A DNA stretch of 60,428 nt, taken from assembly GCA_964493515.1 (NCBI GenBank), contig CAZBNJ010000006.1, positions 1 through 60,428 of the forward strand, read 5' to 3'. The position numbers were made by a program, and so were the translations under genes. Below are positions 42,530 through 50,266 of this stretch, one piece after another. The notes beneath the pieces are model-generated. The model saw nothing but the letters and a program-made list of their open reading frames with translations, had not been told where the DNA came from and ran no database searches. Numbering within the stretch: position 1 is the first letter of the stretch; every line of letters starts with the position of its first letter. The DNA is from CANRIN01 sp964493515 (GTDB taxonomy: Bacteria; Bacillota; Clostridia; Oscillospirales; JAAYOS01).

Positions 42530-43589
42530 ATCGGTGCTTGACATACTCAAAACGGCGGTGGAGCGCGGCGCGTCCGACCTCATCGTCGTCGCCGGACTGC
42601 CGGTGAGCTGCAAGATAAACGGCAAGGTCGAGCGGATGGGCGGCGAACCGCTCATGCCGGAGGACACCCTCCGCCTTGTGGACGAGGTGTACGACGCGGC
42701 GGGACGGAGCATGGACATCTATAACGAGCTTGGCGACGACGACTTCTCGCTGACGATAGCGGGACTGTCCCGATTCCGCGCGGCGGTGTTCAGACAGCGC
42801 GGCAGCTGTTCGATGGTGGTGCGCGTCGTCGCGTTTTCGCTGCCCGACCCGAACGCGCTGGGCATACCCGACGGAGTGATGAAGTTTGCCGACCAGACCA
42901 AGGGACTGGTGCTGGTGACCGGACCCGCGGGCAGCGGCAAATCGACCACGCTCGCGTGCATCATCGACCGCATAAACGCCACCCGACCCGCGCACATCAT
43001 AACGATAGAGGACCCGATAGAGTTCCTGCACCGCCACAAGGTGGGCATCGTCAGCCAGCGCGAGATAGCGAGCGACACCGAGAGCTATGAGGCGGCACTT
43101 CGCGGCGCGCTGCGTCAGGCGCCCGACGTGATACTGCTCGGCGAGATGCGCGACCTTGAGACGATACGCGCGGCGATGACCGCGGCGGAGACCGGACATC
43201 TCGTGCTCAGCACGCTGCATACGCTCGGCGCGGCAAGCACGGTCGACCGCATCGTCGACATCTTCCCGCCGGCACAGCAGTCGCAGATACGCGTGCAGCT
43301 GTCGATGGTGCTGCGCGGCGTGATAAGCCAGCAGCTGATAGCCAAGGCGGACGGAAGCGGCGCCGTACCCGCGTTTGAGATAATGCAGGCGACGAACGCC
43401 GTGCGGAATCTGATACGCGAGGCAAAGACCCACCAGATCGACGCGGTGATATCCACCGGCGCGGCGGACGGCATGCGCGCGATGGACGCCGAGCTTGCGT
43501 CGCTGGTGCGCTCGGGCACGATAACGAGGGATGTCGCTATGGCTCACGCGCTGATACCCGACCAGCTGAAACGGCGGCTGGGCGCTTGA
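42522..43589 (+). CDS. pilT: Type IV pilus retraction ATPase
   Basis: 355 aa from TTG 42522, chosen for AGGAGG about 9 bases upstream. N-terminal PAS-like domain with RGASDLIVVAGLPVSCKING, Walker A GPAGSGKST, Asp box TIEDPIEFLH, Walker B ILLGEMRDLETI, His box, and the PilT signature NAVRNLIREAKTHQI. No tetracysteine zinc site of PilB. It is the only secretion ATPase in the locus; an assembly ATPase must be elsewhere, or this one does double duty. Confidence 0.93.
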   Translation: MTESVLDILKTAVERGASDLIVVAGLPVSCKINGKVERMGGEPLMPEDTLRLVDEVYDAAGRSMDIYNELGDDDFSLTIAGLSRFRAAVFRQRGSCSMVVRVVAFSLPDPNALGIPDGVMKFADQTKGLVLVTGPAGSGKSTTLACIIDRINATRPAHIITIEDPIEFLHRHKVGIVSQREIASDTESYEAALRGALRQAPDVILLGEMRDLETIRAAMTAAETGHLVLSTLHTLGAASTVDRIVDIFPPAQQSQIRVQLSMVLRGVISQQLIAKADGSGAVPAFEIMQATNAVRNLIREAKTHQIDAVISTGAADGMRAMDAELASLVRSGTITRDVAMAHALIPDQLKRRLGA

Positions 43590-43614
43590 GTTTCGCGGCG
43601 ATTTGTGGTATAAT
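43586..43614 (+). promoter_or_regulatory. Promoter of the 138-aa gene
   Basis: TTGAGT (43586-43591, overlapping the pilT stop), 17-base spacer, TATAAT (43609-43614). Confidence 0.7.
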
Positions 43615-43647
43615 CAAGGCCGATAAAGCGGTACACGGAGGCATGAA

Positions 43648-44064
43648 ATGAATCTGTTCGGCGCTAGAGAAAAGGGAATAATCCGCATCTGCATCGACTC
43701 GCAGAGCGGCGGAGTGTTTGCGGGACGTATCGTCGCGCCGATGCTCGTCGGTGAGGAGCGGTTCAGCGACGCCGCGGATATGCTGCTCGTCATCGAGAGC
43801 TATCTCGACGCGTCGGGCGGGCCTAAGGCGTACCAGCGCGGACGCACCTTCGGCGGACACGCGCGCACCGTTGAGGTGACCGACGAGCCGTCGGACGCCG
43901 CGCACGACGCGAGGGGACAGATCGCCACCTGCGCGCTGCGCGTGACCACCCGCCAGAACTCGACCTGGCAGGGATATGTCGACATCGGCGACGAGGAGGG
44001 CGGCGTGTTCTTTGCCTCCGCGCTCGAGCTGATGTTCTATATCGACGGCAAGCTGAGAAAGTGA
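43648..44064 (+). CDS. Hypothetical protein following the pilus operon
   Basis: 138 aa; ACGGAGG precedes ATG 43648. No signal peptide or membrane segment. Two sequence blocks stand out: MNLFGAREKGIIRICIDSQS with VFAGRIVAP, and WQGYVDIGDEEGGVFFASAL near the C-terminus, a beta-rich small domain. I do not recognise the family. It has its own promoter, so its association with the pilus genes is positional only. Confidence 0.75.
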   Translation: MNLFGAREKGIIRICIDSQSGGVFAGRIVAPMLVGEERFSDAADMLLVIESYLDASGGPKAYQRGRTFGGHARTVEVTDEPSDAAHDARGQIATCALRVTTRQNSTWQGYVDIGDEEGGVFFASALELMFYIDGKLRK

Positions 44065-44094
44065 AAAATTTTTCGATTTTTTGAAAAAAAGGAC

Positions 44095-44123
44095 TTGCAA
44101 TTTCAAGTAAGGTGAGTTATAAT
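44095..44123 (+). promoter_or_regulatory. Promoter of the tRNA-Leu/tRNA-Gly unit
   Basis: TTGCAA (44095-44100), 17-base spacer, TATAAT (44118-44123), 37 bases before tRNA-Leu. Confidence 0.75.
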
Positions 44124-44160
44124 AATCGAGCACGACACGACCGGGACTGTTTACGCATCT

Positions 44161-44247
44161 GCCGGTGTGATGAAATTGGTAGACGTAGCAGACTCAAAAT
44201 CTGCCGCCGGAAACGGCGTACCGGTTCGAGTCCGGTCACCGGCACCA
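44161..44247 (+). tRNA. tRNA-Leu (CAA)
   Basis: Starts GCCGGTG and ends CACCGGC-A-CCA with encoded CCA. Anticodon stem-loop GCAGA-CTCAAAA-TCTGC gives anticodon CAA. A long class II variable arm (CCGCCGGAAACGGCG region) and GGTTCGAGTCC T arm; 87 nt. Confidence 0.95.
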
Positions 44248-44252
44248 TATAT

Positions 44253-44328
44253 GCGGATTTAGCTCATCTGGTAGAGCGCCACCTTGCCAAGGTGGAGGTA
44301 GCGAGTTCGAGCCTCGTAATCCGCTCCA
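44253..44328 (+). tRNA. tRNA-Gly (GCC)
   Basis: Starts GCGGATT, ends AATCCGC-T-CCA with encoded CCA. Anticodon stem-loop CCACC-TTGCCAA-GGTGG gives GCC. 76 nt, 5 bases after tRNA-Leu, so co-transcribed. Confidence 0.95.
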
Positions 44329-44372
44329 GAAGTAAAAGAGACTACCGACAGGTAGTCTCTTTTACTTCTGGA
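44329..44372 (+). terminator. Long perfect hairpin terminating the tRNA unit
   Basis: AGAAGTAAAAGAGACTACC and GGTAGTCTCTTTTACTTCT form a perfect stem with loop GACA, directly after tRNA-Gly. No U-tract outside the stem, but the descending arm holds TTTT. It may act as terminator or processing hairpin. Confidence 0.7.
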
Positions 44373-44377
44373 GCTAT

Positions 44378-44444
44378 AACTTGAACTGCGTTCAAGTTAC
44401 GGGATAAAATGTTTTGGCGCTTCAACTTGAACTGCGTTCAAGTT
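44378..44444 (+). repeat. Two copies of a perfect palindrome after the tRNAs
   Basis: AACTTGAAC / TGC / GTTCAAGTT at 44378-44398 and identically at 44424-44444 (46-base period), each followed by (A/G)CGGGAT. A GCGCTTCAACTTG segment recurs at 44418-44430 and 44492-44504, flanking a strong terminator. Confidence 0.8.
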
Positions 44445-44490
44445 GCGGGATTGGAATAAAACACCACCCTCAGGGTGGTGTTTTTGTTTT
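44416..44490 (+). ncRNA. Candidate small RNA (two hairpins)
   Basis: Prediction only. TTGAAC (44381-44386), an 18-base spacer and TAAAAT (44405-44410) could start transcription near 44416. The product would fold into the second palindrome (44424-44444) and end at the strong terminator 44458-44490, about 74 nt. The first palindrome overlaps the -35 box as a possible operator. It could equally be an inert intergenic repeat. Confidence 0.3.
44458..44490 (+). terminator. Strong rho-independent terminator
   Basis: AAAACACCACCCT-C-AGGGTGGTGTTT, about 13 bp, followed by TTTTTGTTTTT. It follows no recognised gene; see the candidate small RNA. Confidence 0.85.
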
Positions 44491-44507
44491 TGCGCTTCAA
44501 CTTGCTC

Positions 44508-44536
44508 TGTACATTTTTGGCGGTTCGTGGTAAAAT
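44508..44536 (+). promoter_or_regulatory. Promoter of the malate pair
   Basis: TGTACA (44508-44513), 17-base spacer, TAAAAT (44531-44536), about 40 bases before the dehydrogenase. Confidence 0.55.
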
Positions 44537-44580
44537 ATATATGGCAAAAATCTATCGTAATCATAAGGAGGATACAGGCG

Positions 44581-45690
44581 ATGGCATATGTAAATGTTTC
44601 GTGGGAACAGATAGAGAGCTTTATGAACGAAGTGTTCTGCCGCTACGGGATACCCGAGGCGGACGCCAGGATATGCACCGACGTTCTGCTCGAAAGCGAT
44701 CGCCGCGGCATCGAGAGCCACGGCGTCAACCGCTTCAAGCCCATCTACCTCGACCGCATAAAGAACGGCACTCTGCTGCCTGTGACCAAGCTGGACATAG
44801 TTAAGGACACCCCCACCACAGTGGTCATGGACGCGAACAACGGCATGGGCATGGTCGCAAGCTACCACATGATGAATATGCTCATCGAGAAGGCGAAGAA
44901 GTACGGCATGGCGGGCGGCACTATCTTCAACTCCACCCACTACGGCATTGCGGGCTACTGGACCACGATGGCGGAGAAGGCGGGCATGATAGGCATAACC
45001 GGAACAAACGCCCGTCCGTCGGTGGCGCCCACCTTCGGCGTCGAGCCGATGATGGGCACAAACCCGCTGACATTTACCATGCCCACCGACGAGGACTTCC
45101 CGTTCAACTTCGACTGCGCGACCTCCATCGTCCAGAACGGCAGGATAGAGTACTACGAGCGTCTGGGCAAGCCCACCCCCGAGGGACTGGTCGTTACAAA
45201 GGACGGCGGCACGATGTCCGACTCGGGCAAGATACTCAAGGATATGCGCGCCGGCGACTGTGCGCTGCTGTCGATAGGCGGTCTTGGCGAGGAGACCGGC
45301 GGCTATAAGGGCTACGGCTTTACCACCATCGTCGAGATACTCTCCGCCGCGCTGGCGGGCGGTCCGTACATGAAGGAGCTTACCGGCAAGAATCCGGACG
45401 GAAGCAACCGCATGTACCGTCTGGGACACTTCTTCTTCGTGATAAACCCCGAGTTCTTCATGGGACTGGACACCTTCAAAAAGACGGCGGGCGGCATATG
45501 CCGCGAGCTGCGTGCGTCGGAAAAGGCTCCCGGCTGCGACCGCATATACACGGCGGGCGAGAAGGAGTACGAGACCTGGCAGCAGCGCAAGGACACCGGC
45601 GTTCCGATAAACGACTCGGTGCAGAAGGAGTTCATCCAGATACGCGACGAGCTTGGGCTTGACGAGTACAAGTTCCCGTTTGAGGACTGA
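44581..45690 (+). CDS. Malate/L-lactate/ureidoglycolate-type dehydrogenase (Ldh_2 family)
   Basis: 369 aa from ATG 44581, AAGGAGG upstream; the frame is open further upstream without SD. NAD(P)-dependent oxidoreductase of the Ldh_2 (MdhB/YlbC) fold, unrelated to classical MDH. The family motif SDRRGIESHGVNRF with the catalytic His is at about residues 40-53, then NGMGMVASYHMMNMLI and the NARPSVAPTFG loop. It is followed 14 bases later by malic enzyme, which favours malate as substrate, but lactate or other 2-hydroxyacids cannot be excluded. Confidence 0.88.
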   Translation: MAYVNVSWEQIESFMNEVFCRYGIPEADARICTDVLLESDRRGIESHGVNRFKPIYLDRIKNGTLLPVTKLDIVKDTPTTVVMDANNGMGMVASYHMMNMLIEKAKKYGMAGGTIFNSTHYGIAGYWTTMAEKAGMIGITGTNARPSVAPTFGVEPMMGTNPLTFTMPTDEDFPFNFDCATSIVQNGRIEYYERLGKPTPEGLVVTKDGGTMSDSGKILKDMRAGDCALLSIGGLGEETGGYKGYGFTTIVEILSAALAGGPYMKELTGKNPDGSNRMYRLGHFFFVINPEFFMGLDTFKKTAGGICRELRASEKAPGCDRIYTAGEKEYETWQQRKDTGVPINDSVQKEFIQIRDELGLDEYKFPFED

Positions 45691-45704
45691 TTGGAGGGAG
45701 AAAA

Positions 45705-46874
45705 GTGACGACCAAGGAATTGGCGCTTCAGAAGCACTATGAGTGGCGCGGAAAGCTGGAGACCGGCGTCCGCAGCCACGTTACCAACGCGGAGGAGCTG
45801 TCGCTCGCGTACACTCCCGGCGTTGCCGAGCCGTGCCTCGTCATCGAAAAGGACATTGACAAGAGCTACGAGCTGACCCGCCGCTGGAACACCGTTGCGG
45901 TGATAACCAACGGCACGGCGGTGCTCGGCCTTGGCGACATCGGCCCGGAGGCGGGCATGCCGGTGATGGAGGGCAAGTGCGTCCTGTTCAAGGAGTTCGG
46001 CGACGTGGACGCGATACCGCTCTGCATCCGCTCGAAGAACATCGACGAGATAGTGAACACCTGCGCGCTGCTCGCGGGCAGCTTCGGCGGGATAAACTTA
46101 GAGGATATCGCCGCGCCCGACTGCTTTGAGATAGAGCGCAAGCTGCAGGCGCGCTGCGACATTCCGGTGTTCCACGACGACCAGCACGGCACGGCGATAG
46201 TCGTCGGCGCCGGCGTGATAAACGCGCTGAAGCTCGCGGGCAAGAAGCCGGAGAACTGCCGCATGGTCATCAGCGGCGCGGGTGCCGCGGGCAGCGCTAT
46301 TGCTCGCTTTATGATGGCGCTCGGAATCGGCGAGATAATCATGAACGACCGCGAGGGACTGCTGTCCGCCGACGACCCGAACGTCGCGCCCGGCCGCCGC
46401 GAGATAGCGTCGCTGACCAACCCGAACCATATCCGCGGAACGATAGCCGACGGACTGCGCGGCGCGGACATCTTTGTCGGCGTGAGCGCGCCGGGGCTGG
46501 TGACCGCCGACATGGTGCGCTCGATGAACGACAAGGCTATCGTGTTTGCGATGGCGAACCCCGTGCCCGAGATAATGCCGGACGAGGCGAAGGCGGGCGG
46601 CGCGTACATAGTGGGTACCGGCCGCAGCGACTATCCGAACCAGGTCAACAACGTGCTGGCGTTCCCGGGCGTGTTCCGCGGTGCGCTGGATGTCCGCGCG
46701 AGCGTGATAAACGAGGAGATGAAGCTCGCGGCGGCGCACGCGCTTGCGGACTTTGTGGGCGACCGTCTCAGCGAGACCTGCATCCTGCCCGGCGCGTTTG
46801 AGAAGGGCGTCGGTGAGGCGGTGGGCAAGGCTGTCGGCGAGGCCGCGCGCAGGAGTGGCGTTGCGAGAGCATAA
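45705..46874 (+). CDS. NAD(P)-dependent malic enzyme, short form
   Basis: 389 aa from GTG 45705, GGAGGGAG upstream. Oxidative decarboxylation of malate to pyruvate. YTPGVAEPC with the catalytic Tyr, then LGLGDIGPEAGMPVMEGK, metal-binding EDIAAPDCFEIE, HDDQHGTAIV and the NAD loop ISGAGAAGSAIARF. The short bacterial form lacks a phosphotransacetylase domain. It forms a two-gene unit with the Ldh_2 enzyme. Confidence 0.95.
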   Translation: MTTKELALQKHYEWRGKLETGVRSHVTNAEELSLAYTPGVAEPCLVIEKDIDKSYELTRRWNTVAVITNGTAVLGLGDIGPEAGMPVMEGKCVLFKEFGDVDAIPLCIRSKNIDEIVNTCALLAGSFGGINLEDIAAPDCFEIERKLQARCDIPVFHDDQHGTAIVVGAGVINALKLAGKKPENCRMVISGAGAAGSAIARFMMALGIGEIIMNDREGLLSADDPNVAPGRREIASLTNPNHIRGTIADGLRGADIFVGVSAPGLVTADMVRSMNDKAIVFAMANPVPEIMPDEAKAGGAYIVGTGRSDYPNQVNNVLAFPGVFRGALDVRASVINEEMKLAAAHALADFVGDRLSETCILPGAFEKGVGEAVGKAVGEAARRSGVARA

Positions 46875-46878
46875 AGAA

Positions 46879-46906
46879 TTGACAAACCGCAGAATTGTGG
46901 TAAAAT
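46879..46906 (+). promoter_or_regulatory. Promoter of the mini lipoprotein
   Basis: TTGACA (46879-46884), 16-base spacer, TAAAAT (46901-46906). Confidence 0.7.
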
Positions 46907-46947
46907 AGGTCTGTCGAAAGACAAATTTTGGGTTAGGGGATGAAAAC

Positions 46948-47142
46948 ATGAAGAGGATCGTTGCCATTCTGCTGCTGGTGCTCATGCTCGCGACGCTGCT
47001 TGTCGCCTGCGGCAAGACGACCGAGTGCGAGGTCTGCGGAGAGGTCAAGAGCTGCAAGCAGATCGAAGTCCTGGGCGAGAAGGGCTGGGTCTGCAAGGAC
47101 TGCGAGCCGGGAATCAGGGCCATCGGCAACCTGTTCGGTTGA
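46948..47142 (+). CDS. Mini lipoprotein with a zinc-ribbon-like motif
   Basis: 64 aa. Signal peptide with lipobox LLVAC, the Cys at residue 21. The mature part is only 44 residues and contains CEVCGEVKSC and WVCKDC, two CxxC knuckles 20 residues apart as in zinc ribbons. It has its own promoter and terminator, so it is a real monocistronic gene. A lipid-anchored extracytoplasmic zinc ribbon of this size has no function I can name; metal binding or interaction is inferred. Confidence 0.75.
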   Translation: MKRIVAILLLVLMLATLLVACGKTTECEVCGEVKSCKQIEVLGEKGWVCKDCEPGIRAIGNLFG

Positions 47143-47156
47143 TCCGAAACCAACAC

Positions 47157-47190
47157 AAAAAAGAAGAGCCTCGTGGCTCTTCTTTTTTTG
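47157..47190 (+). terminator. Bidirectional terminator after the mini lipoprotein
   Basis: AAAAAAGAAGAGCC-TCGT-GGCTCTTCTTTTTT with T- and A-tracts on both sides, also serving the convergent SLH gene. Confidence 0.88.
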
Positions 47191-47210
47191 CTATTTCGAC
47201 GGCGTGACAG

Positions 47211-48542
47211 TTACGCGAACGCTCTGTCCAGCAGCCCGCTGGTCTCCAGCTCCTCGCGGACGACCTTCGAGCTGTACAGCATGCTTGCCGCGTCGGCGCG
47301 GGTGACCGCAGCCATCGGACGGAGCGTGCCGTCGCCGAACAGGTCGAGTATGCCGCTCGCCTTGGCAAGGCCCATCGAGGTCTCCGCCCACGCGGGAACG
47401 GCGGCGACGTCCACCGCGTCCAGCCTTCCGTTCGACGCGGAGGTGGACACCGAGAGTCCGACCGCGTTTGCGAGCACGACCGCAGCCTCGGCGCGGGTTA
47501 TCTCGTCATTTGCGCCGAACACAAGCCGTCCGTCGTCGAGCGGCTTGCCGCTGACGATATCCAGCCGCGCGGCGGTCGCGATATACGGGCGCAGCCAGGA
47601 CGCGGTCTCGGCGTTGTCGGCAAATCCGGTGGAGGTCGCGGCGCTGTCCACGTCGATGCCGAGGCAGGTGAGGGTCAGCGCGATGAACTCGCCGCGCGTC
47701 ATGGCGGTCTCCGGCTCAAAGTAATATCCGGTGTCGATGCGCTTGCCGATGAGCACGCCGTCCGCCGCGAGCTTGAGCGCCGCATAGTGCGCCGGATTGC
47801 CCTCCATGTCGGCATAGGTCATCTTTGCGGCGTTCTTGACTATCTTGACGGTTATCTTCGCGGTGTCGCTTACCGCACCCGACGGATCGGTCGCGGTAAA
47901 GGTGAAGCTGTCGGTGCCCGTCTTGTTCTCCTTGGGAGTGTATACGAACTTGTTCGGATCTTCGCTGTCCAGCGCGACGCTGCCCTTCTTCGGCTCGGTC
48001 ACGATGGTGTAGCAGAGCGCGTCGCCGTCCGCGTCGGTTGCGGGAAACTCACAGGTGAGCGCGATGTTCTTGATGGTCTCGAACTCGGCGTTCTCGACCA
48101 CCGGTGCGTGGTTCTCCTTTGCCACCGCCGCGACCGACACGCTTGCGATGCTGCCCGCGCCGCTTGCGAACACCGGAATGAAGCTGAAGCGGGACGAGCC
48201 TTCGGTCGCGCCGGCGGGGATGAAGCGCAGCGCCGCGAGGTTCGCCGTGGTGACCGCCTCGCCGACGAGCAGAGCGCGGTCGCCCACGCAGAGCACGCCG
48301 TCCGACGGAAGCGGAAGGGACGTGAGCACGATGCCCTGAAGCTCGCTGTCACCGCTGACGTGCGCGGCGAAGTCCGCCTCCGAGAAGGTGACCTCCGCGC
48401 CGACTTCGCTCTCAACGGCAAAGCTCGCGAGCGTCGGTATCGCGTCATCGGCGCCCGCCGCGGCAACTCCGGTCATCAGACCGACGACGAGCAGAGTGGC
48501 GAGAACGGCGCCGACAAGACGCTTTTTTATACTGGTTTTCAT
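47211..48542 (-). CDS. SLH-domain surface protein with cadherin-like module
   Basis: 443 aa from ATG 48542, AGGAGG upstream. Signal peptide (IKKRLVGAVLATLLVVGLMT, cleavage near AAA-GAD). Beta-sandwich region, then a cadherin/VCBS-like module (about 150-240) with PATDADGDALCYTI and FTATDPSGAVSD. Three SLH motifs at the C-terminus (about 245-435: EPETAMTRGEFIAL, GANDEITRAEAAVV, GDGTLRPMAAVTRADAA) anchor it to wall polysaccharide. Unlike the other SLH proteins here, the anchors are C-terminal. Confidence 0.88.
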   Translation of the reverse strand: MKTSIKKRLVGAVLATLLVVGLMTGVAAAGADDAIPTLASFAVESEVGAEVTFSEADFAAHVSGDSELQGIVLTSLPLPSDGVLCVGDRALLVGEAVTTANLAALRFIPAGATEGSSRFSFIPVFASGAGSIASVSVAAVAKENHAPVVENAEFETIKNIALTCEFPATDADGDALCYTIVTEPKKGSVALDSEDPNKFVYTPKENKTGTDSFTFTATDPSGAVSDTAKITVKIVKNAAKMTYADMEGNPAHYAALKLAADGVLIGKRIDTGYYFEPETAMTRGEFIALTLTCLGIDVDSAATSTGFADNAETASWLRPYIATAARLDIVSGKPLDDGRLVFGANDEITRAEAAVVLANAVGLSVSTSASNGRLDAVDVAAVPAWAETSMGLAKASGILDLFGDGTLRPMAAVTRADAASMLYSSKVVREELETSGLLDRAFA

Positions 48543-48626
48543 AAAACATATCCTCCTGTTGTTATTTCGAAAGGCGAGATTATTTTCCCACCGCCGCGCG
48601 CTGATATTCGGTGAGAAAAAATTTTG

Positions 48627-48655
48627 TTTACACGCGGACAAATTAAGCGTAAAAT
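48627..48655 (+). promoter_or_regulatory. Promoter of the rodA-tsaE-tsaB-upp run
   Basis: TTTACA (48627-48632), 17-base spacer, TAAAAT (48650-48655). Confidence 0.7.
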
Positions 48656-48690
48656 AGGATTTGATAAACAGGTGAGAAAGGAGAGGCGGC

Positions 48691-49842
48691 ATGAGGCGAG
48701 TGCTTGCGGGCGTGAAAAATTTTTGCCGCGAGGCCGACATGGTGCTGCTCGGACTCTGCCTTGCCGCGAGCGTGCTCGGGCTTATCGTCATATCGTCGGC
48801 TACTGCGTCGAGCGAGAACACCGCGCGCTATCTCATCGTGCAGGCGGGCGGAATGGCGCTCGGCGTGCTGCTGTTCATCGCGATAACGCTCGTCGACCTG
48901 GACGACGCGGCGTCGCTGTGGAAGTGGATACTCGCGTTCAACATACTGTTCACCTTCTCCACCTACTTTTTCGGAGTGGAGCGCGGCGGCAACAAGAGCT
49001 GGATAGAGGTGCCGGGAATCGGCATAACCGTGCAGCCCGCCGAGATAGTCAAGCCGCTTTTTATCCTGCTGCTCGCAAAGCAGATGTACGCGCTGCGCGA
49101 GCGGATAAACCACCCGCTGTCGGTCGGCACGATGGTGGGACATATGCTGCTGATGGTCGGGATAATCTGGTACGCCGCGGACGATATGGGCGTCGCGCTG
49201 ATATATGTGTTCATCTTTCTCGGAATGTTCTTCGCAAGCGGGGTGAGCCTGTGGTGGATACTGGGCGGCGTGGCGGCTATCGCGGCGTGCGTGCCGGTGC
49301 TGTGGCAGGTGCTGCCCGACTATCAGAAGATGCGGATAATGGTGCTGCTCGACGACACGCTCGACCCGCTGGGCATCGGCTATCAGACGCAGCGGTCGAA
49401 GATAGCGCTGGGCAGCGGCGGCGCGTTTGGACAGGGACTTTTCGAGGGACGTCAGACGCAGCGGTCGATACTTCCCGCGAAGCACACCGACTATATCTAC
49501 GCCGTGGTGGGTGAGGAGCTTGGATTCATCGGCTGCGTGGTGATAATGCTGCTGCTGGTGCTGATAATCGTGCGCTGTCTGTGGGTGGCGACCCGCGCGA
49601 AGAACGGCATGGGGTCGCTTGTGTGCATCGGCGTCGCGTCGATGCTGATATTCCAGGTGTTCGAGAACATCGGAATGTGCGTCGGGCTTACGCCGGTTAT
49701 CGGTCTTACGCTGCCGTTTTTCAGCTACGGAGGCAGCTCGGTGATGACGATGTTCATGGCGATGGGGCTTGTCAGCTCGGTCAAGAAGCACCCGAAACCG
49801 GGATGGCTCAAGACCACCGACCTGAACCGCACCGGAGGTTAG
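48691..49842 (+). CDS. RodA/FtsW/SpoVE family glycosyltransferase
   Basis: 383 aa, ten predicted membrane helices; AAAGGAGAGG precedes ATG 48691. SEDS peptidoglycan polymerase acting on lipid II with a partner class B PBP. Conserved family pieces: GGNKSWIEVPGIGITVQPAE with the catalytic-region loop after helix 4, GSGGAFGQGLFEGRQT, PAKHTDYIYAVVGEELGFIG and PFFSYGGSS. The sequence fits RodA best (length, FEG.QT), but FtsW or SpoVE cannot be excluded. The partner PBP is not nearby. tsaE begins 1 base downstream. Confidence 0.9.
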   Translation: MRRVLAGVKNFCREADMVLLGLCLAASVLGLIVISSATASSENTARYLIVQAGGMALGVLLFIAITLVDLDDAASLWKWILAFNILFTFSTYFFGVERGGNKSWIEVPGIGITVQPAEIVKPLFILLLAKQMYALRERINHPLSVGTMVGHMLLMVGIIWYAADDMGVALIYVFIFLGMFFASGVSLWWILGGVAAIAACVPVLWQVLPDYQKMRIMVLLDDTLDPLGIGYQTQRSKIALGSGGAFGQGLFEGRQTQRSILPAKHTDYIYAVVGEELGFIGCVVIMLLLVLIIVRCLWVATRAKNGMGSLVCIGVASMLIFQVFENIGMCVGLTPVIGLTLPFFSYGGSSVMTMFMAMGLVSSVKKHPKPGWLKTTDLNRTGG

Positions 49843-49843
49843 T

Positions 49844-50266
49844 ATGCAGCAGTTTCTGTGCAAAAGCGAAGAGGAGACCGAGGCGCTCGGCGAGCGTCTG
49901 GGACGGTCGTCAAAGCCGGGAGAGGTGTACGCGCTTGAGGGCGACCTCGGCGCGGGCAAGACGGCGTTCACGCGCGGATTTGCTCGCGGCGCGGGGTACA
50001 CCGGCCGTGTGACCAGCCCGACCTTCGCGATAGTCGGTGAATATCTCGGCGGACGGCTGCCGGTGTTCCACTTTGACCTCTACCGCCTCGGCTCGTCGGA
50101 CGAGCTGTTCGACATCGGCTGGGAGGAGTATCTGTCGCGCGGCGGCGTGTGCGTGGTCGAGTGGGCGCAGCGCTGTGCCGACGCGTTTGACGGCGACACC
50201 GTGTGGGTAAGGTTTGAGAAGCTCGGCGACGAGGAGAGAAGGATAACTTTGGGGTGTGACGAATGA
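49844..50266 (+). CDS. tsaE: tRNA t6A biosynthesis ATPase TsaE
   Basis: 140 aa; CGGAGGT precedes ATG 49844. P-loop GDLGAGKTAFTRG (about residues 31-43), then VTSPTFAIVGEY and FHFDLYRLGSSDE, all typical. Works with TsaB, TsaD and TsaC to make threonylcarbamoyladenosine in tRNA. It overlaps tsaB by 4 bases. Confidence 0.95.
   Translation: MQQFLCKSEEETEALGERLGRSSKPGEVYALEGDLGAGKTAFTRGFARGAGYTGRVTSPTFAIVGEYLGGRLPVFHFDLYRLGSSDELFDIGWEEYLSRGGVCVVEWAQRCADAFDGDTVWVRFEKLGDEERRITLGCDE

Noticed and set aside
44378..44504. Possible CRISPR array or transposon ends
   Set aside because: Only two full palindrome copies, no regularly spaced unique spacers, no cas genes and no transposase. Recorded as a repeat and possible small RNA instead.
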